8,595 nucleotides of DNA from Paracoccaceae bacterium (lineage in GTDB: Bacteria > Pseudomonadota > Alphaproteobacteria > Rhodobacterales > Rhodobacteraceae). Location of the stretch: NCBI GenBank assembly GCA_015485375.1, contig WFTU01000234.1, positions 1 to 8,595 of the forward strand, in the 5' to 3' direction. The translations under genes were made by a program, and so were the position numbers. The notes beneath the pieces were generated by a model. It ran no database searches. It was not told the DNA's origin and saw only the letters and a list, made by a program, of their open reading frames with translations. Below, piece after piece: positions 1 through 6,544 of the stretch; position 1 is the first letter of the stretch; every line of letters begins with the position of its first letter.

Positions 1-797
1 ATGTGGCGCACTTCGTCGGCCTCCACGGTGATGCCGTGGCGGGCGAGGGCCGCGTAGCGGGGCAGACGGTGTTCCAGCAGCTCGCGGTAGCCCCAGAGGA
101 TGAAATCGTCGGGATCTACTTCGGCCTCGGTGATACCGCGTTCCGACAGGTATTGCGCCCATTTCTGGCGCAGGAAATCCTCGCGGTAATACATCGGTTT
201 GGGCGCGGCGCTGAAACGGGCGACGAGTTCGTCGGTGTGGTCGGGGCCGCCGCGGATCCAGACGGGCAGGGCGGTTTCGGCGAGGGCGGCGATGACGGGA
301 TCGTCGTCGCCCTCGATCACCTCGCAGATGGAGCCGGAGGTGTCGCAGACGAAATGGGCGTAGCCGTAGATATCCTGCGCCTTCATCGCGAAATGGGCGG
401 TGTCGCGCACGGCCTTGATTTCCGCCTCGCGGTGCTGGCGCTGGCGGCGGATGTATTCGTCGAACGGGATGCCGCCCTTGTCCGGATTGCCGGGCTTGCC
501 GAGGTAGCTGGACAGCGGCGCGAGGTTTTCAAAGCTGATGTTGGAGGCGATATAGATCGAATCCGATTTCAGCAGGCCGGCAAGGAAATCGTTACGCATG
601 GCCTCGCATTTGAAATTGTCGACGATATGTTCGCCCATGTAGCGCGTGCCGATGCGGAAATCGACCGAGTAGTGGAACCAGTCGCCGGTGGCGCGCAGCA
701 TGTCGGACAGGTAGGTTTTTCCAAGGCCGGACATGCCGAACAGGGCCACGCGTTTGTGCGCGGCCTGTTGCCATTCCTGTGACGAATTATAGAGCAT
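1..797 (-). CDS. P-loop ATPase, C-terminus cut by window edge
   Basis: This is the N-terminal 265 residues of a nucleotide-binding protein; the reading frame is open to the left edge, so the C-terminus is missing. A Walker A motif, GMSGLGKT, lies at residues 21-28, only 20 residues from the start, so the P-loop domain begins at once with no signal peptide or membrane segment. The rest is soluble and charged, and I recognise no second domain. The ATG at 797-795 is preceded by an AGAGGGG ribosome binding site about 6 nt away, and the only ATG just upstream is followed at once by stops. The gene lies 41 nt downstream of the DUF2244 gene on the same strand, suggesting co-transcription behind ctaD. 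Substrate and pathway are unknown. From memory, similar 'ATPase' genes sit near ctaD in Rhodobacteraceae, but a role in oxidase biogenesis is only a guess from position. Confidence 0.85.
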   Translation of the reverse strand, partial: MLYNSSQEWQQAAHKRVALFGMSGLGKTYLSDMLRATGDWFHYSVDFRIGTRYMGEHIVDNFKCEAMRNDFLAGLLKSDSIYIASNISFENLAPLSSYLGKPGNPDKGGIPFDEYIRRQRQHREAEIKAVRDTAHFAMKAQDIYGYAHFVCDTSGSICEVIEGDDDPVIAALAETALPVWIRGGPDHTDELVARFSAAPKPMYYREDFLRQKWAQYLSERGITEAEVDPDDFILWGYRELLEHRLPRYAALARHGITVEADEVRH

Positions 798-838
798 ACC
801 GGCCCCTCTGGTTAAGTCAGACCAAAGGCATAGCCGCC

Positions 839-1330
839 CTAGGCGTTGATATCAAGCGCCCGCAGGGCATCCTCGATCTCGGCTTTCAGGCTGGCGCGCT
901 CCTCGGGGGTGAGGAAGGCGCCGAGTTCGATTTCCCGCCGGTTGCCCTTGAGCGTCAGGTAGTTGTCCACCGGCTGGTCGCGCAAACCGATGCTGACCCA
1001 GTAGGGATTGGCGTGCCAGCGGTGCTCGGTGCCGTCGGGATCAATGCGGCGCACTGTGATCAGGTCGTTCCAGAGTTTGAGTTCCTCGGTCAGGCGGCCG
1101 TCGCGGTAGTTGCGTTTGAAGAACAGGTAGAGCAGGGCAACGGGAACAATGGCAAAGGGCAGGAGCTTCCAGCTGTGGGTGGTCAGGATCAGTGGCAGCA
1201 TCGGGATGGAGATGCCGACGATGACCAGCAGCATGGTGTTGCGAAAGCCGGTCTTGCCGAGCGAGCGGTGCGGCCAGAGCGTGACCTTGTAGAGCGGGGG
1301 ATCGCTGCGGGAGAAGGGGCAGGTGGTCAT
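839..1330 (-). CDS. DUF2244 family small membrane protein
   Basis: This gene encodes 163 residues resembling the DUF2244 family, integral membrane proteins of unknown function common in Alphaproteobacteria. The N-terminal part carries the WPHRSL segment (residues 19-24). Two hydrophobic segments at about 31-50 and 56-71 form a membrane hairpin, followed by a basic stretch (FKRNYRDGR) that should lie in the cytoplasm. The C-terminal domain (about 80-163) has the W-H-x-NPYWV pattern and ends in a helical, charged tail. The ATG at 1330 is chosen because GGAAGG (plus positions 1335-1340) precedes it at normal spacing and family similarity begins there. The same frame stays open far upstream, antiparallel to ctaD codons, but that is chance. 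It lies between ctaD and the P-loop ATPase on the same strand; a terminator separates it from ctaD, so it is either expressed by read-through or has its own weak promoter. Confidence 0.88.
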   Translation of the reverse strand: MTTCPFSRSDPPLYKVTLWPHRSLGKTGFRNTMLLVIVGISIPMLPLILTTHSWKLLPFAIVPVALLYLFFKRNYRDGRLTEELKLWNDLITVRRIDPDGTEHRWHANPYWVSIGLRDQPVDNYLTLKGNRREIELGAFLTPEERASLKAEIEDALRALDINA

Positions 1331-1348
1331 GGGGCCTTCCGGAAATGG

Positions 1349-1375
1349 AAAAGGCCGGAACTGGTCCGGCCTTTT
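1349..1375 (-). terminator. Intrinsic terminator of ctaD
   Basis: A perfect 11-bp inverted repeat (AAAAGGCCGGA / TCCGGCCTTTT) surrounds a 5-nt loop. It begins 17 nt after the ctaD stop codon. The stem has a GC core and its own A/U flanks, so a TTTT run follows the hairpin on either strand. It is placed to end the ctaD transcript, yet lies only 18 nt before the start of the DUF2244 gene, so it may act as a partial terminator that lowers expression of the two downstream genes. Confidence 0.85.
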
Positions 1376-1392
1376 CGGGTATCTGTCACACT

Positions 1393-3048
1393 CTAGTGTT
1401 TGGAGTGGTCCCACATGTCCGGGGTCGGGAGCGTCTCGAAAGTATGCTCCGGCGGCGGGCTGGATACGGTCCATTCCAGCGTGTCGGCGTGCGGACCCCA
1501 GTAGGAGTTCTCGTTCACTTTCTTGCCCCATTTGATCGTGTAGAACACAACCCCGATGAAGAACAGGAAGGACGCGAAGGTGATGAAAGCACCGATCGAG
1601 GAAACATAGTTCCACAGCGCGAACTGCTCCGGATAGTCGATGTAACGGCGCGGCATGCCCTGACGGCCGAGGAAATGCTGCGGGAAGAATGTGATGTTCG
1701 CCCCGATAAACATGACCCAGAAGTGCAGCTGTCCGGCCCACTCGGGATACTGGCGACCGGACATTTTGCCGATCCAGTAGTAGACGCCCGCGAAGATCGC
1801 GAAAACGGCCCCGAGGCTCATCACATAGTGGAAGTGCGCCACGACATAGTAGGTGTCGTGATAGGCGCGGTCCACAGCGGCCTGCGACAGCACGATGCCG
1901 GTCACGCCGCCAACGGTGAAGAGGAACAGGAAGCCGAGCGCGAACATCATCGGTGTCTTGAACTCGATGGAGCCGCCCCAGAGCGTGGCGATCCAGCTGA
2001 AGATCTTGACGCCCGTGGGCACTGCAATCACCATGGTTGCCAGCATGAAGTAGCTTTGCTGCGAGGTAGACAGGCCGACCGTATACATATGGTGCGCCCA
2101 GACCACGAAGCCGAGAACGCCGATGGCGATCATGGCGTAGACCATCGGCAGATAGCCAAAGATCGGTTTTTTGGCGAAGGTGGAAATCACATGGCTGATG
2201 ATGCCGAAGCCCGGCACGATGATCATGTAGACCTCCGGATGTCCGAAGAACCACAGCAGGTGCTGGTAGAGGACCGGATCACCGCCACCGGCAGGATCGA
2301 AGAAGGTCGTACCGAAGTTGCGGTCGGTCAGCAGCATGGTGATGGCTCCGGCCAGAACCGGCAGCGACAGCAGGATCAGGAAGGCGGTAACCACGATCGA
2401 CCAGGCGAACAGTGGCGTTTTATGCAGGGTCATCCCCGGCGCACGCATGTTCAGGAAAGTGGTGATCATGTTGATGGCACCAAGGATCGAGGAAGCCCCC
2501 GAGAGGTGCACCGCGAAAATGGCGAGGTCCATGGAATATCCGGCCTCGTTGGTCGAAAGGGGTGCGTAAAGCACCCAGCCGACGCCGGAGCCCGGGGTGC
2601 CGTCAAACAGGCTGCCGCCGCCGCCCGGTGCCAGAAGCGAGGCAACGCCGAGCGAGGCACCCGCGACATACATCCAGTAGGACAGGTTGTTCATGCGCGG
2701 AAACGCCATATCCGGCGCGCCGATCATCAGCGGCATGAAATAGTTCCCGAAACCACCGAACAGGGCCGGAATAACCACGAAGAACATCATCAGGATGCCG
2801 TGGTAGGTCACCATCACGTTCCAGAGCTGTCCGTTGGGGGCTCCGTCTTCGGTCAGCATGTATTGCACGCCCGGATACATCAGCTCCATGCGCATATACA
2901 CTGTCATCATCACCGAGATGAGGCCAAGCCCCCCTGCAGTGAAAAGATACAGAATTCCGATATCTTTATGGTTTGTCGACATGAACCAGCGAGTGAAAAA
3001 CCCCGGTTTCTTGTGTTCGTCGTGGGTGTGCGTGGCTGCATCTGCCAT
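1393..3048 (-). CDS. ctaD: Cytochrome c oxidase subunit I, aa3 type
   Basis: This 551-residue protein is the catalytic subunit of the inner-membrane cytochrome c oxidase; it reduces O2 to water and pumps protons. All key residues are visible: H83 (TYHG) and H407 ligate heme a, H405 ligates heme a3, and H270, H319 and H320 ligate CuB. Y274 of HPEVY is the tyrosine cross-linked to a CuB histidine, and E272 is the D-channel glutamate. D113 (APDMAFPR) marks the D-channel entrance, K348 (TGVK) the K-channel, and R467-R468 the heme propionate pair. The protein is rich in membrane helices and has the usual family length. Its ATG follows AGGAGA at 3055-3060. The ctaC, ctaB, ctaG and ctaE genes are not here; a solitary ctaD is usual in Paracoccus and Rhodobacter relatives. 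A perfect FNR-type box lies 84 nt upstream and a terminator follows closely, so it is probably monocistronic or weakly coupled to downstream genes. Confidence 0.98.
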   Translation of the reverse strand: MADAATHTHDEHKKPGFFTRWFMSTNHKDIGILYLFTAGGLGLISVMMTVYMRMELMYPGVQYMLTEDGAPNGQLWNVMVTYHGILMMFFVVIPALFGGFGNYFMPLMIGAPDMAFPRMNNLSYWMYVAGASLGVASLLAPGGGGSLFDGTPGSGVGWVLYAPLSTNEAGYSMDLAIFAVHLSGASSILGAINMITTFLNMRAPGMTLHKTPLFAWSIVVTAFLILLSLPVLAGAITMLLTDRNFGTTFFDPAGGGDPVLYQHLLWFFGHPEVYMIIVPGFGIISHVISTFAKKPIFGYLPMVYAMIAIGVLGFVVWAHHMYTVGLSTSQQSYFMLATMVIAVPTGVKIFSWIATLWGGSIEFKTPMMFALGFLFLFTVGGVTGIVLSQAAVDRAYHDTYYVVAHFHYVMSLGAVFAIFAGVYYWIGKMSGRQYPEWAGQLHFWVMFIGANITFFPQHFLGRQGMPRRYIDYPEQFALWNYVSSIGAFITFASFLFFIGVVFYTIKWGKKVNENSYWGPHADTLEWTVSSPPPEHTFETLPTPDMWDHSKH

Positions 3049-3106
3049 TATTATTCTCCTGACACCTGTCCCTAAATGCGCGAATCCGTTTTCGAAATCG
3101 CAAACT

Positions 3107-3129
3107 CCCGTCTACGGGTGTAGGACGGG
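3107..3129 (-). other. Hairpin in the lipB-ctaD gap
   Basis: An inverted repeat pairs CCCGT with ACGGG and CTAC with GTAG, with one bulged base and a 4-nt loop. It lies between the FNR-type box and the ctaD ribosome binding site. On the transcribed strand it is followed by AGTTTGCG rather than a clear U-run, so it could be a weak end of the lipB transcript or a structure in the ctaD leader. The sequence does not decide between these. Confidence 0.4.
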
Positions 3130-3145
3130 AATTGATCTAGATCAA
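3117..3145 (-). promoter_or_regulatory. Candidate ctaD promoter overlapped by FNR box
   Basis: Reading the minus strand, TTGATC (3145-3140) is followed after exactly 17 nt by TACACC (3122-3117). These match sigma70 -35 and -10 elements at 4/6 and 3/6, so the promoter is modest. The -35 element would coincide with the left half of the FNR-type palindrome, an arrangement that fits repression when FNR is active. The start site would be near 3110, leaving a leader of about 60 nt. Confidence 0.35.
3132..3145. promoter_or_regulatory. Perfect FNR/FnrL-type box (TTGAT-N4-ATCAA)
   Basis: The sequence TTGATCTAGATCAA is a perfect 14-bp palindrome identical to the consensus bound by FNR, FnrL, FnrP and related CRP-family oxygen sensors. 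It lies 27 nt after the lipB stop codon and 84 nt before the ctaD start, with no other gene in between, so ctaD is the natural target. Whether binding represses or activates cannot be read from the sequence, but the overlap with the only promoter-like match favours repression at low oxygen. Confidence 0.75.
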
Positions 3146-3171
3146 CTGTCGTGAATGCCGCAACCGGCTAT

Positions 3172-3819
3172 TTATCCGAAAACGACATCGAATTGTCGTT
3201 TAAGGGCAAGGTCTAGATCGGTCATAGTGGCCGGAATGCCGAGATCGACAAGGCTGGTGACGCCATAGCCGGAGATACCGCAAGGCACGATGCCGGAGAA
3301 ATGCGAAAGGTCGGGTTCGACGTTGATGGAAATACCGTGGAAAGTGACCCAGCGGCGGATGCGTACGCCGATAGCGGCGATTTTATCCTCGGCCGGCGAA
3401 CCGTCCGGCAGGGGCGGGAGATCGGGGCGCACGACCCAGACGCCAACGCGCCCTTTGCGGCGCTCGCCCTTGACGCCGAAGCTGTCGAGCGTGCCGATGA
3501 TCCATTCCTCCAGCTTCCAGACGTATTTGCGCACGTCCTTCTCGCGCCGGTTCAGGTCCAGCATGGTATAGGCGACGCGCTGTCCCGGTCCGTGGTAGGT
3601 GTATTCGCCACCACGGCGTGCCTCGTAAACCGGAAAGCGGGCGTGGTCGAGCAGGTCGGCCGCATTGGCGGAGGTTCCGGCGGTATATAGCGGCGGATGT
3701 TCCAGCAACCAGACCTGTTCGTCGGCGCGTGCGTCCAGAATGGCACCGACACGGCTTTCCATTCCCTCAAGGGCTTCGGGATACGGGACCAGCCCGTCGG
3801 ATATGCGCCACTCGACCAT
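3172..3819 (-). CDS. lipB: Octanoyl-ACP:protein N-octanoyltransferase (lipoate-protein ligase B)
   Basis: This 215-residue cytoplasmic enzyme moves the octanoyl group from octanoyl-ACP to lipoyl domains of 2-oxoacid dehydrogenases and the glycine cleavage H protein, the first step of lipoate synthesis. The family signature RGGEYTYHGPGQ is at residues 69-80. The catalytic lysine is K146 (DKIAAIGVRI), and the acyl-carrying cysteine is C180 (GIVPCGISGYGV). WVTFHGISINV at 157-167 is the conserved substrate-binding strand. Length is normal. An upstream in-frame GTG at 3828 would add three residues, but the ATG at 3819 is preferred because AGGTGG lies 6 nt before it and would be inside the gene otherwise. 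It stands upstream of ctaD on the same strand with a 123-nt gap that holds a regulatory site, so the two are probably separate transcription units. Confidence 0.96.
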   Translation of the reverse strand: MVEWRISDGLVPYPEALEGMESRVGAILDARADEQVWLLEHPPLYTAGTSANAADLLDHARFPVYEARRGGEYTYHGPGQRVAYTMLDLNRREKDVRKYVWKLEEWIIGTLDSFGVKGERRKGRVGVWVVRPDLPPLPDGSPAEDKIAAIGVRIRRWVTFHGISINVEPDLSHFSGIVPCGISGYGVTSLVDLGIPATMTDLDLALKRQFDVVFG

Positions 3820-3851
3820 AAGATCCACCTGCGAAAAAATTTGCCTGTTCT

Positions 3852-3880
3852 TCTTATTCCCTAGGTCGCGTGGTTAACAA
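3852..3880 (-). promoter_or_regulatory. Possible lipB promoter
   Basis: On the minus strand TTGTTA (3880-3875) is followed after 17 nt by ATAAGA (3857-3852), about 33 nt before the lipB start. The -35 match is fair and the -10 match is weak, so this is the best candidate in the gap rather than a firm call. Confidence 0.3.
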
Positions 3881-3923
3881 GCCATTTTGCGGGTGTTCCA
3901 CAGTGGGGCTATTGCCGGACGTG

Positions 3924-3952
3924 TTGTGCGCGGTGTACAGGGCGCCTATACC
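3924..3952 (+). promoter_or_regulatory. Possible promoter of the glycoside hydrolase gene
   Basis: TTGTGC (3924-3929) and TATACC (3947-3952) are separated by 17 nt, matching sigma70 elements. A start near 3959 would give a leader of about 30 nt carrying the AAGGAAA ribosome binding site. No clear operator is seen beside it. Confidence 0.45.
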
Positions 3953-3987
3953 GGATCGCGGCAGTATTTTGAAAGGAAACTACTTTG

Positions 3988-5694
3988 ATGTCATTTCGCG
4001 CCGGAATTTTACCGCTGATTGCGTTGCTGATTCCCCTGTGGAGCCTTGCGGAGGCGCCTGCGGCACAGACCCTGACTGCCGGCGATACGATGTCGGTGCA
4101 GCTCGATATTTCCACACGCGAGGTGCAGCCGCTCAACCCGTTGGTCTACGGTTTCAACAGCAACCTTTCCAAGGTTGCGTGGCGGTATAACAGTGCGGAT
4201 TACGCCCGCGCTGTGGCGGATTTGCAGCCTGCGGCGTTGCGGTTTCCGGGGGGGACCACCGCTAATTTCTATCACTGGAATCCGGCAAGTCCGTGGGATC
4301 CGGACCTGAACGAAACAAATTCGTTCTACCGTGATGAAATAGACTCCATTTCCGATCCGAAACTGCGAAAATCGATACTGGCGGCCAGAAATTCCCTGCA
4401 ACGCAACAACCCCTCGAACCCGACCTTGTCGTTTGACGAGTTCATGGCGTTGAGCAAGGCAAACGGCATCAAGCCCGTGATCGTTGTGAACGTGCATACC
4501 GGCACGCCGGAAGAGGCCGCTGCATGGGTGAAATATACCGTCGACAACAATTTCGAGGTGGCCTACTGGGAGCTTGGCAACGAGCTGTATATGAAACGTT
4601 ACTGGTACAAGGACACGGCCCGCAGCAGAAGCGTTTTCAGAACGGTCAGCCGCAATCCCGGCGATGTTTCGGCCAATGCCGCCGCGTTGATGGAAAACGT
4701 ATTGCCGGCATTCGTCGCGGCGATGCGGGCGGCCTCGCCCACGCCAATCAGGATTTCTGTCACCGCGGCTCCGTTCGACGAACTGGAGGCAAAACCCGAC
4801 AATGCGAAATGGGATTCGGTTCTCGCCCGGGCAAAATATGATTATTATGATGCGTATACGGTCCATAAATATACCGGCGTTCCCTATGACGGCACGCCGG
4901 TTCCGAACCGCAATAACGCGCCCTACAAATTTGCGGAATATGCAAACTGGTTTTTCAACGACAATGCCCGCAACCTCGACGAACTGCTGGCCCACTACCG
5001 CAAACAATATGGCGCGCGTCGGGATATGATCGTGACCGAATGGAATTATTACGGGTTTGCCCATCCGCAGTATAACCGGTCGGTGATCAATATGACCCAT
5101 CTGGGCGCGTTGTTTGTGGGCGACCGTCTTAGTACGTTGTTGCAAAATGGCGGCCGGATTTCTTTGGCAATGTACCATAACCTCGGCAGTGTCGGTCGTT
5201 GGCCGAGTCCGGTCGCGCGCGACAGAACCACGGGCGAGGCGCGCCGGAACCCGTGGTTCTATCCGTTCTATCTTGTCGGGCAGGCGCTGGAGGGGAAAAC
5301 CCAGCTGGTTGGCGCAACACTAAGAAATGCGCCGCCGATATCCGGGAAAAGCACATGGAACCCCGGCACACAGTATCAATTTACCGCCCCTTATACCTAT
5401 CCCGGAGTGAATGCCGTGGTGCTGGGTGACAGGGGCGGAAGTTTCGCGGTTTTGCTGACCAACAGGACGGCAGCGATCGCCAGACTTGAAATAAACGTCG
5501 ACCGAAAGCGTTTGTCGCGGTCGCTGAAAAGCCGGTGTTTTGCAAATCCGGACCTGGGTTCCGAGGTGGCGGCTTCGCTTCGGACAGGTTCGCTGGCCGA
5601 GGATCTGCGTCGCAATCTGCTAACGCAAACATTTGACGGCGGAGACGTTACACTTCCGGCCTACTCCTATTGTTTGTTGGAGTTTAATGGCTAG
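3988..5694 (+). CDS. Secreted glycoside hydrolase-like protein, clan GH-A type
   Basis: This gene encodes 568 residues. A signal peptide is clear: R4, a hydrophobic core at about 7-20, and likely cleavage near the AEAPAA segment (21-26). The mature part resembles TIM-barrel retaining glycosidases of clan GH-A (arabinofuranosidase GH51 and GH79/GH39-like families). LRFPGGT is at 84-90. WELGNE at 194-199 gives the expected acid/base pair N198-E199. TVHKY at 291-295 fits the barrel histidine, and VTEWNYY at 349-355 supplies the likely nucleophile E351. From about 455 to the end is a beta-rich domain, usual in these families. The ATG at 3988 is preferred over the adjacent in-frame TTG because AGGAAA precedes it. 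Codons such as TAT, AAA and AAT are much more frequent than in ctaD or lipB, suggesting acquisition. Substrate is unknown; exact family assignment needs a profile search. Confidence 0.82.
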   Translation: MSFRAGILPLIALLIPLWSLAEAPAAQTLTAGDTMSVQLDISTREVQPLNPLVYGFNSNLSKVAWRYNSADYARAVADLQPAALRFPGGTTANFYHWNPASPWDPDLNETNSFYRDEIDSISDPKLRKSILAARNSLQRNNPSNPTLSFDEFMALSKANGIKPVIVVNVHTGTPEEAAAWVKYTVDNNFEVAYWELGNELYMKRYWYKDTARSRSVFRTVSRNPGDVSANAAALMENVLPAFVAAMRAASPTPIRISVTAAPFDELEAKPDNAKWDSVLARAKYDYYDAYTVHKYTGVPYDGTPVPNRNNAPYKFAEYANWFFNDNARNLDELLAHYRKQYGARRDMIVTEWNYYGFAHPQYNRSVINMTHLGALFVGDRLSTLLQNGGRISLAMYHNLGSVGRWPSPVARDRTTGEARRNPWFYPFYLVGQALEGKTQLVGATLRNAPPISGKSTWNPGTQYQFTAPYTYPGVNAVVLGDRGGSFAVLLTNRTAAIARLEINVDRKRLSRSLKSRCFANPDLGSEVAASLRTGSLAEDLRRNLLTQTFDGGDVTLPAYSYCLLEFNG

Positions 5695-5732
5695 CGGACG
5701 CAGTCATCCGTTGCCCGGTGCTTTCAACAGCC

Positions 5733-5752
5733 CCCGGATTTTCGGGCATTTT
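5733..5752 (+). terminator. Weak terminator after the glycoside hydrolase gene
   Basis: A short stem CCCG / CGGG with loop GATTTT is followed by CATTTT, about 40 nt after the stop codon. The stem is only 4 bp, so this is a marginal intrinsic terminator, but nothing better lies between the gene and the tRNA promoter. Confidence 0.35.
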
Positions 5753-5816
5753 GTCAACGGTTTCCGCTGCCGAGAGATTTTTTTTGCGCGGCGCTCCTAT
5801 TCTGCTCTTTCAGGGC

Positions 5817-5845
5817 TTCACAAGCCCAAAAGCCGGTGCTATACG
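5817..5845 (+). promoter_or_regulatory. tRNA-Leu promoter
   Basis: TTCACA (5/6 to the -35 consensus) at 5817-5822 and TATACG at 5840-5845 are spaced by 17 nt. The discriminator that follows (GCGCGACA) is GC-rich, as is usual for stable-RNA promoters under stringent control. The expected start is near 5852, about 10 nt before the mature tRNA. The -35 element lies in a perfect inverted repeat, GGGCTT-CAC-AAGCCC (5813-5827). Confidence 0.6.
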
Positions 5846-5861
5846 GCGCGACATCTCAAGT

Positions 5862-5948
5862 GCGGTCGTGGCGGAATTGGTAGACGCGCAGCGTTGAGGT
5901 CGCTGTGGGGTAAAACCCGTGGAAGTTCGAGTCTTCTCGACCGCACCA
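5862..5948 (+). tRNA. tRNA-Leu (anticodon GAG)
   Basis: The 87-nt sequence folds as a class II tRNA. The 7-bp acceptor stem GCGGTCG / CGACCGC is perfect, followed by A73 and an encoded CCA at 5946-5948. The anticodon stem CAGCG / CGCTG encloses the loop TTGAGGT with anticodon GAG at 5896-5898, reading CUC and CUU leucine codons. A variable arm with GGG / CCC and a T arm with loop TTCGAGT are present. No second copy of its 3' end is seen in the window, so there is no sign of an integrated element using it as attachment site. Confidence 0.97.
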
Positions 5949-5950
5949 AA

Positions 5951-5976
5951 GTTGAACAAAGCGGATGCTTTTCAAC
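5951..5976. terminator. Hairpin between tRNA-Leu and the pilin-like gene
   Basis: Outer arms GTTGAA / TTCAAC and inner arms AAGC / GCTT form a stem with a 2-nt bulge and a GGAT loop. It follows the tRNA by 2 nt and ends 42 nt from the stop of the converging minus-strand gene. On the minus strand it is followed by TTT, on the plus strand by no U-run. It may act as a weak shared terminator. Confidence 0.4.
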
Positions 5977-6018
5977 GGACTAGCTACCAAACATGGATAA
6001 TATGATCTTGCCTGCGGG

Positions 6019-6504
6019 CTATTGCCGGCTTTCGTCCCAGTAGCGGTTGAAGGTGTTGAGGAACGATGTGCGGCCGGAGTTGTCGTAGTCGGAAGCCGCG
6101 ACGACATTCGCGCCAATGCTATAGTTGCTGCCGTCATCCGAAACATAGATCGGTTGTCCTGTCGCATCATCGACATAGCGTGTAGTGGTCCGGTTCGGGT
6201 CGTATTCAAATCCTGCCGGAGCGTCCTCGTCAACAGCCAGACGCGCCGCGAGCCAGGCTTGTGTCTGGTCATTGGGGTAGGCTGCGATTCCGATGTCGAA
6301 GTAGTGGGCCGCGTTCTGGGTGCCAAAGGTGAAGCTCGTCTGGTTGCCGACGCCGTTCGATATATCGCCTGTAGCGTCGCGCATTCCACCGGAAACTGCA
6401 AACAGGACCGCGAGGGCAATGCCGACTATGGCGGATGTCAGGACCACCCAGTCGACCGATACCGCGCCGGAGTCGCTTTTGGCAAAGAACATCGCCAGTT
6501 TCAT
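6019..6504 (-). CDS. Flp/TadE-like pilin-like membrane protein
   Basis: This 161-residue protein has the layout of a type IVb (Flp) pilin precursor: a short charged leader ending in SDSG (residues 10-13), then a hydrophobic segment at about 14-38 with little interruption. Cleavage by a TadV/CpaA-type prepilin peptidase would be expected at G13-A14. Position +5 of the mature protein is D18 where canonical pilins have glutamate, followed by W19. After the helix comes a polar, Tyr/Asp/Asn-rich domain of about 120 residues, so the protein is more than twice the length of a normal Flp pilin and is probably a minor or pseudopilin, or an unrelated surface protein. ATG at 6504 follows GAAGGA at 7 nt. 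A CtrA-type box lies 25 nt upstream. No tad/cpa genes are in view. The alternative is a lineage-specific membrane protein of unknown role. Confidence 0.75.
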   Translation of the reverse strand: MKLAMFFAKSDSGAVSVDWVVLTSAIVGIALAVLFAVSGGMRDATGDISNGVGNQTSFTFGTQNAAHYFDIGIAAYPNDQTQAWLAARLAVDEDAPAGFEYDPNRTTTRYVDDATGQPIYVSDDGSNYSIGANVVAASDYDNSGRTSFLNTFNRYWDESRQ

Positions 6505-6528
6505 AACAAATCCTTCAACACCGGATGC

Positions 6529-6544
6529 TTAACGTTAGGTTAAC
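6529..6544. promoter_or_regulatory. CtrA-type box (TTAA-N7-TTAAC)
   Basis: TTAACGTTAGGTTAAC fits the CtrA consensus TTAA-N7-TTAAC exactly, and reads TTAA-N7-TTAA on the other strand as well. It lies 25 nt upstream of the pilin-like start codon, just ahead of its ribosome binding site. A weak promoter (TTGTGG at 6594-6589, AATTAT at 6571-6566, minus strand) would place the box shortly after the transcription start, suggesting repression; if a different promoter is used it could be an activator site. AT-rich chance matches are possible. Confidence 0.5.

Noticed and set aside
3..782. Long plus-strand open frame at the left edge
   Set aside because: It is antisense to the P-loop ATPase gene, lacks any family resemblance, and is an artefact of high GC; the minus frame has a Walker A motif and a good ribosome binding site.
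1331..2254. Upstream extension of the DUF2244 frame through ctaD
   Set aside because: The extension overlaps ctaD in another frame on the same strand, has Arg/His-rich shadow composition, and family similarity starts at the ATG at 1330.
1345..3075. Plus-strand open frame of 576 codons opposite ctaD
   Set aside because: Its His/Glu/Arg-rich composition is what the complement of ctaD codons gives; ctaD itself has every catalytic residue.
4009..5178. Minus-strand open frame opposite the glycosidase gene
   Set aside because: It is a shadow of the glycosidase, which has a signal peptide and active-site motifs; the shadow has no recognisable domain.
5862..5948. tRNA-Leu as attachment site of a mobile element
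   Set aside because: No integrase, no transposase and no second copy of the tRNA 3' end are visible in the window.
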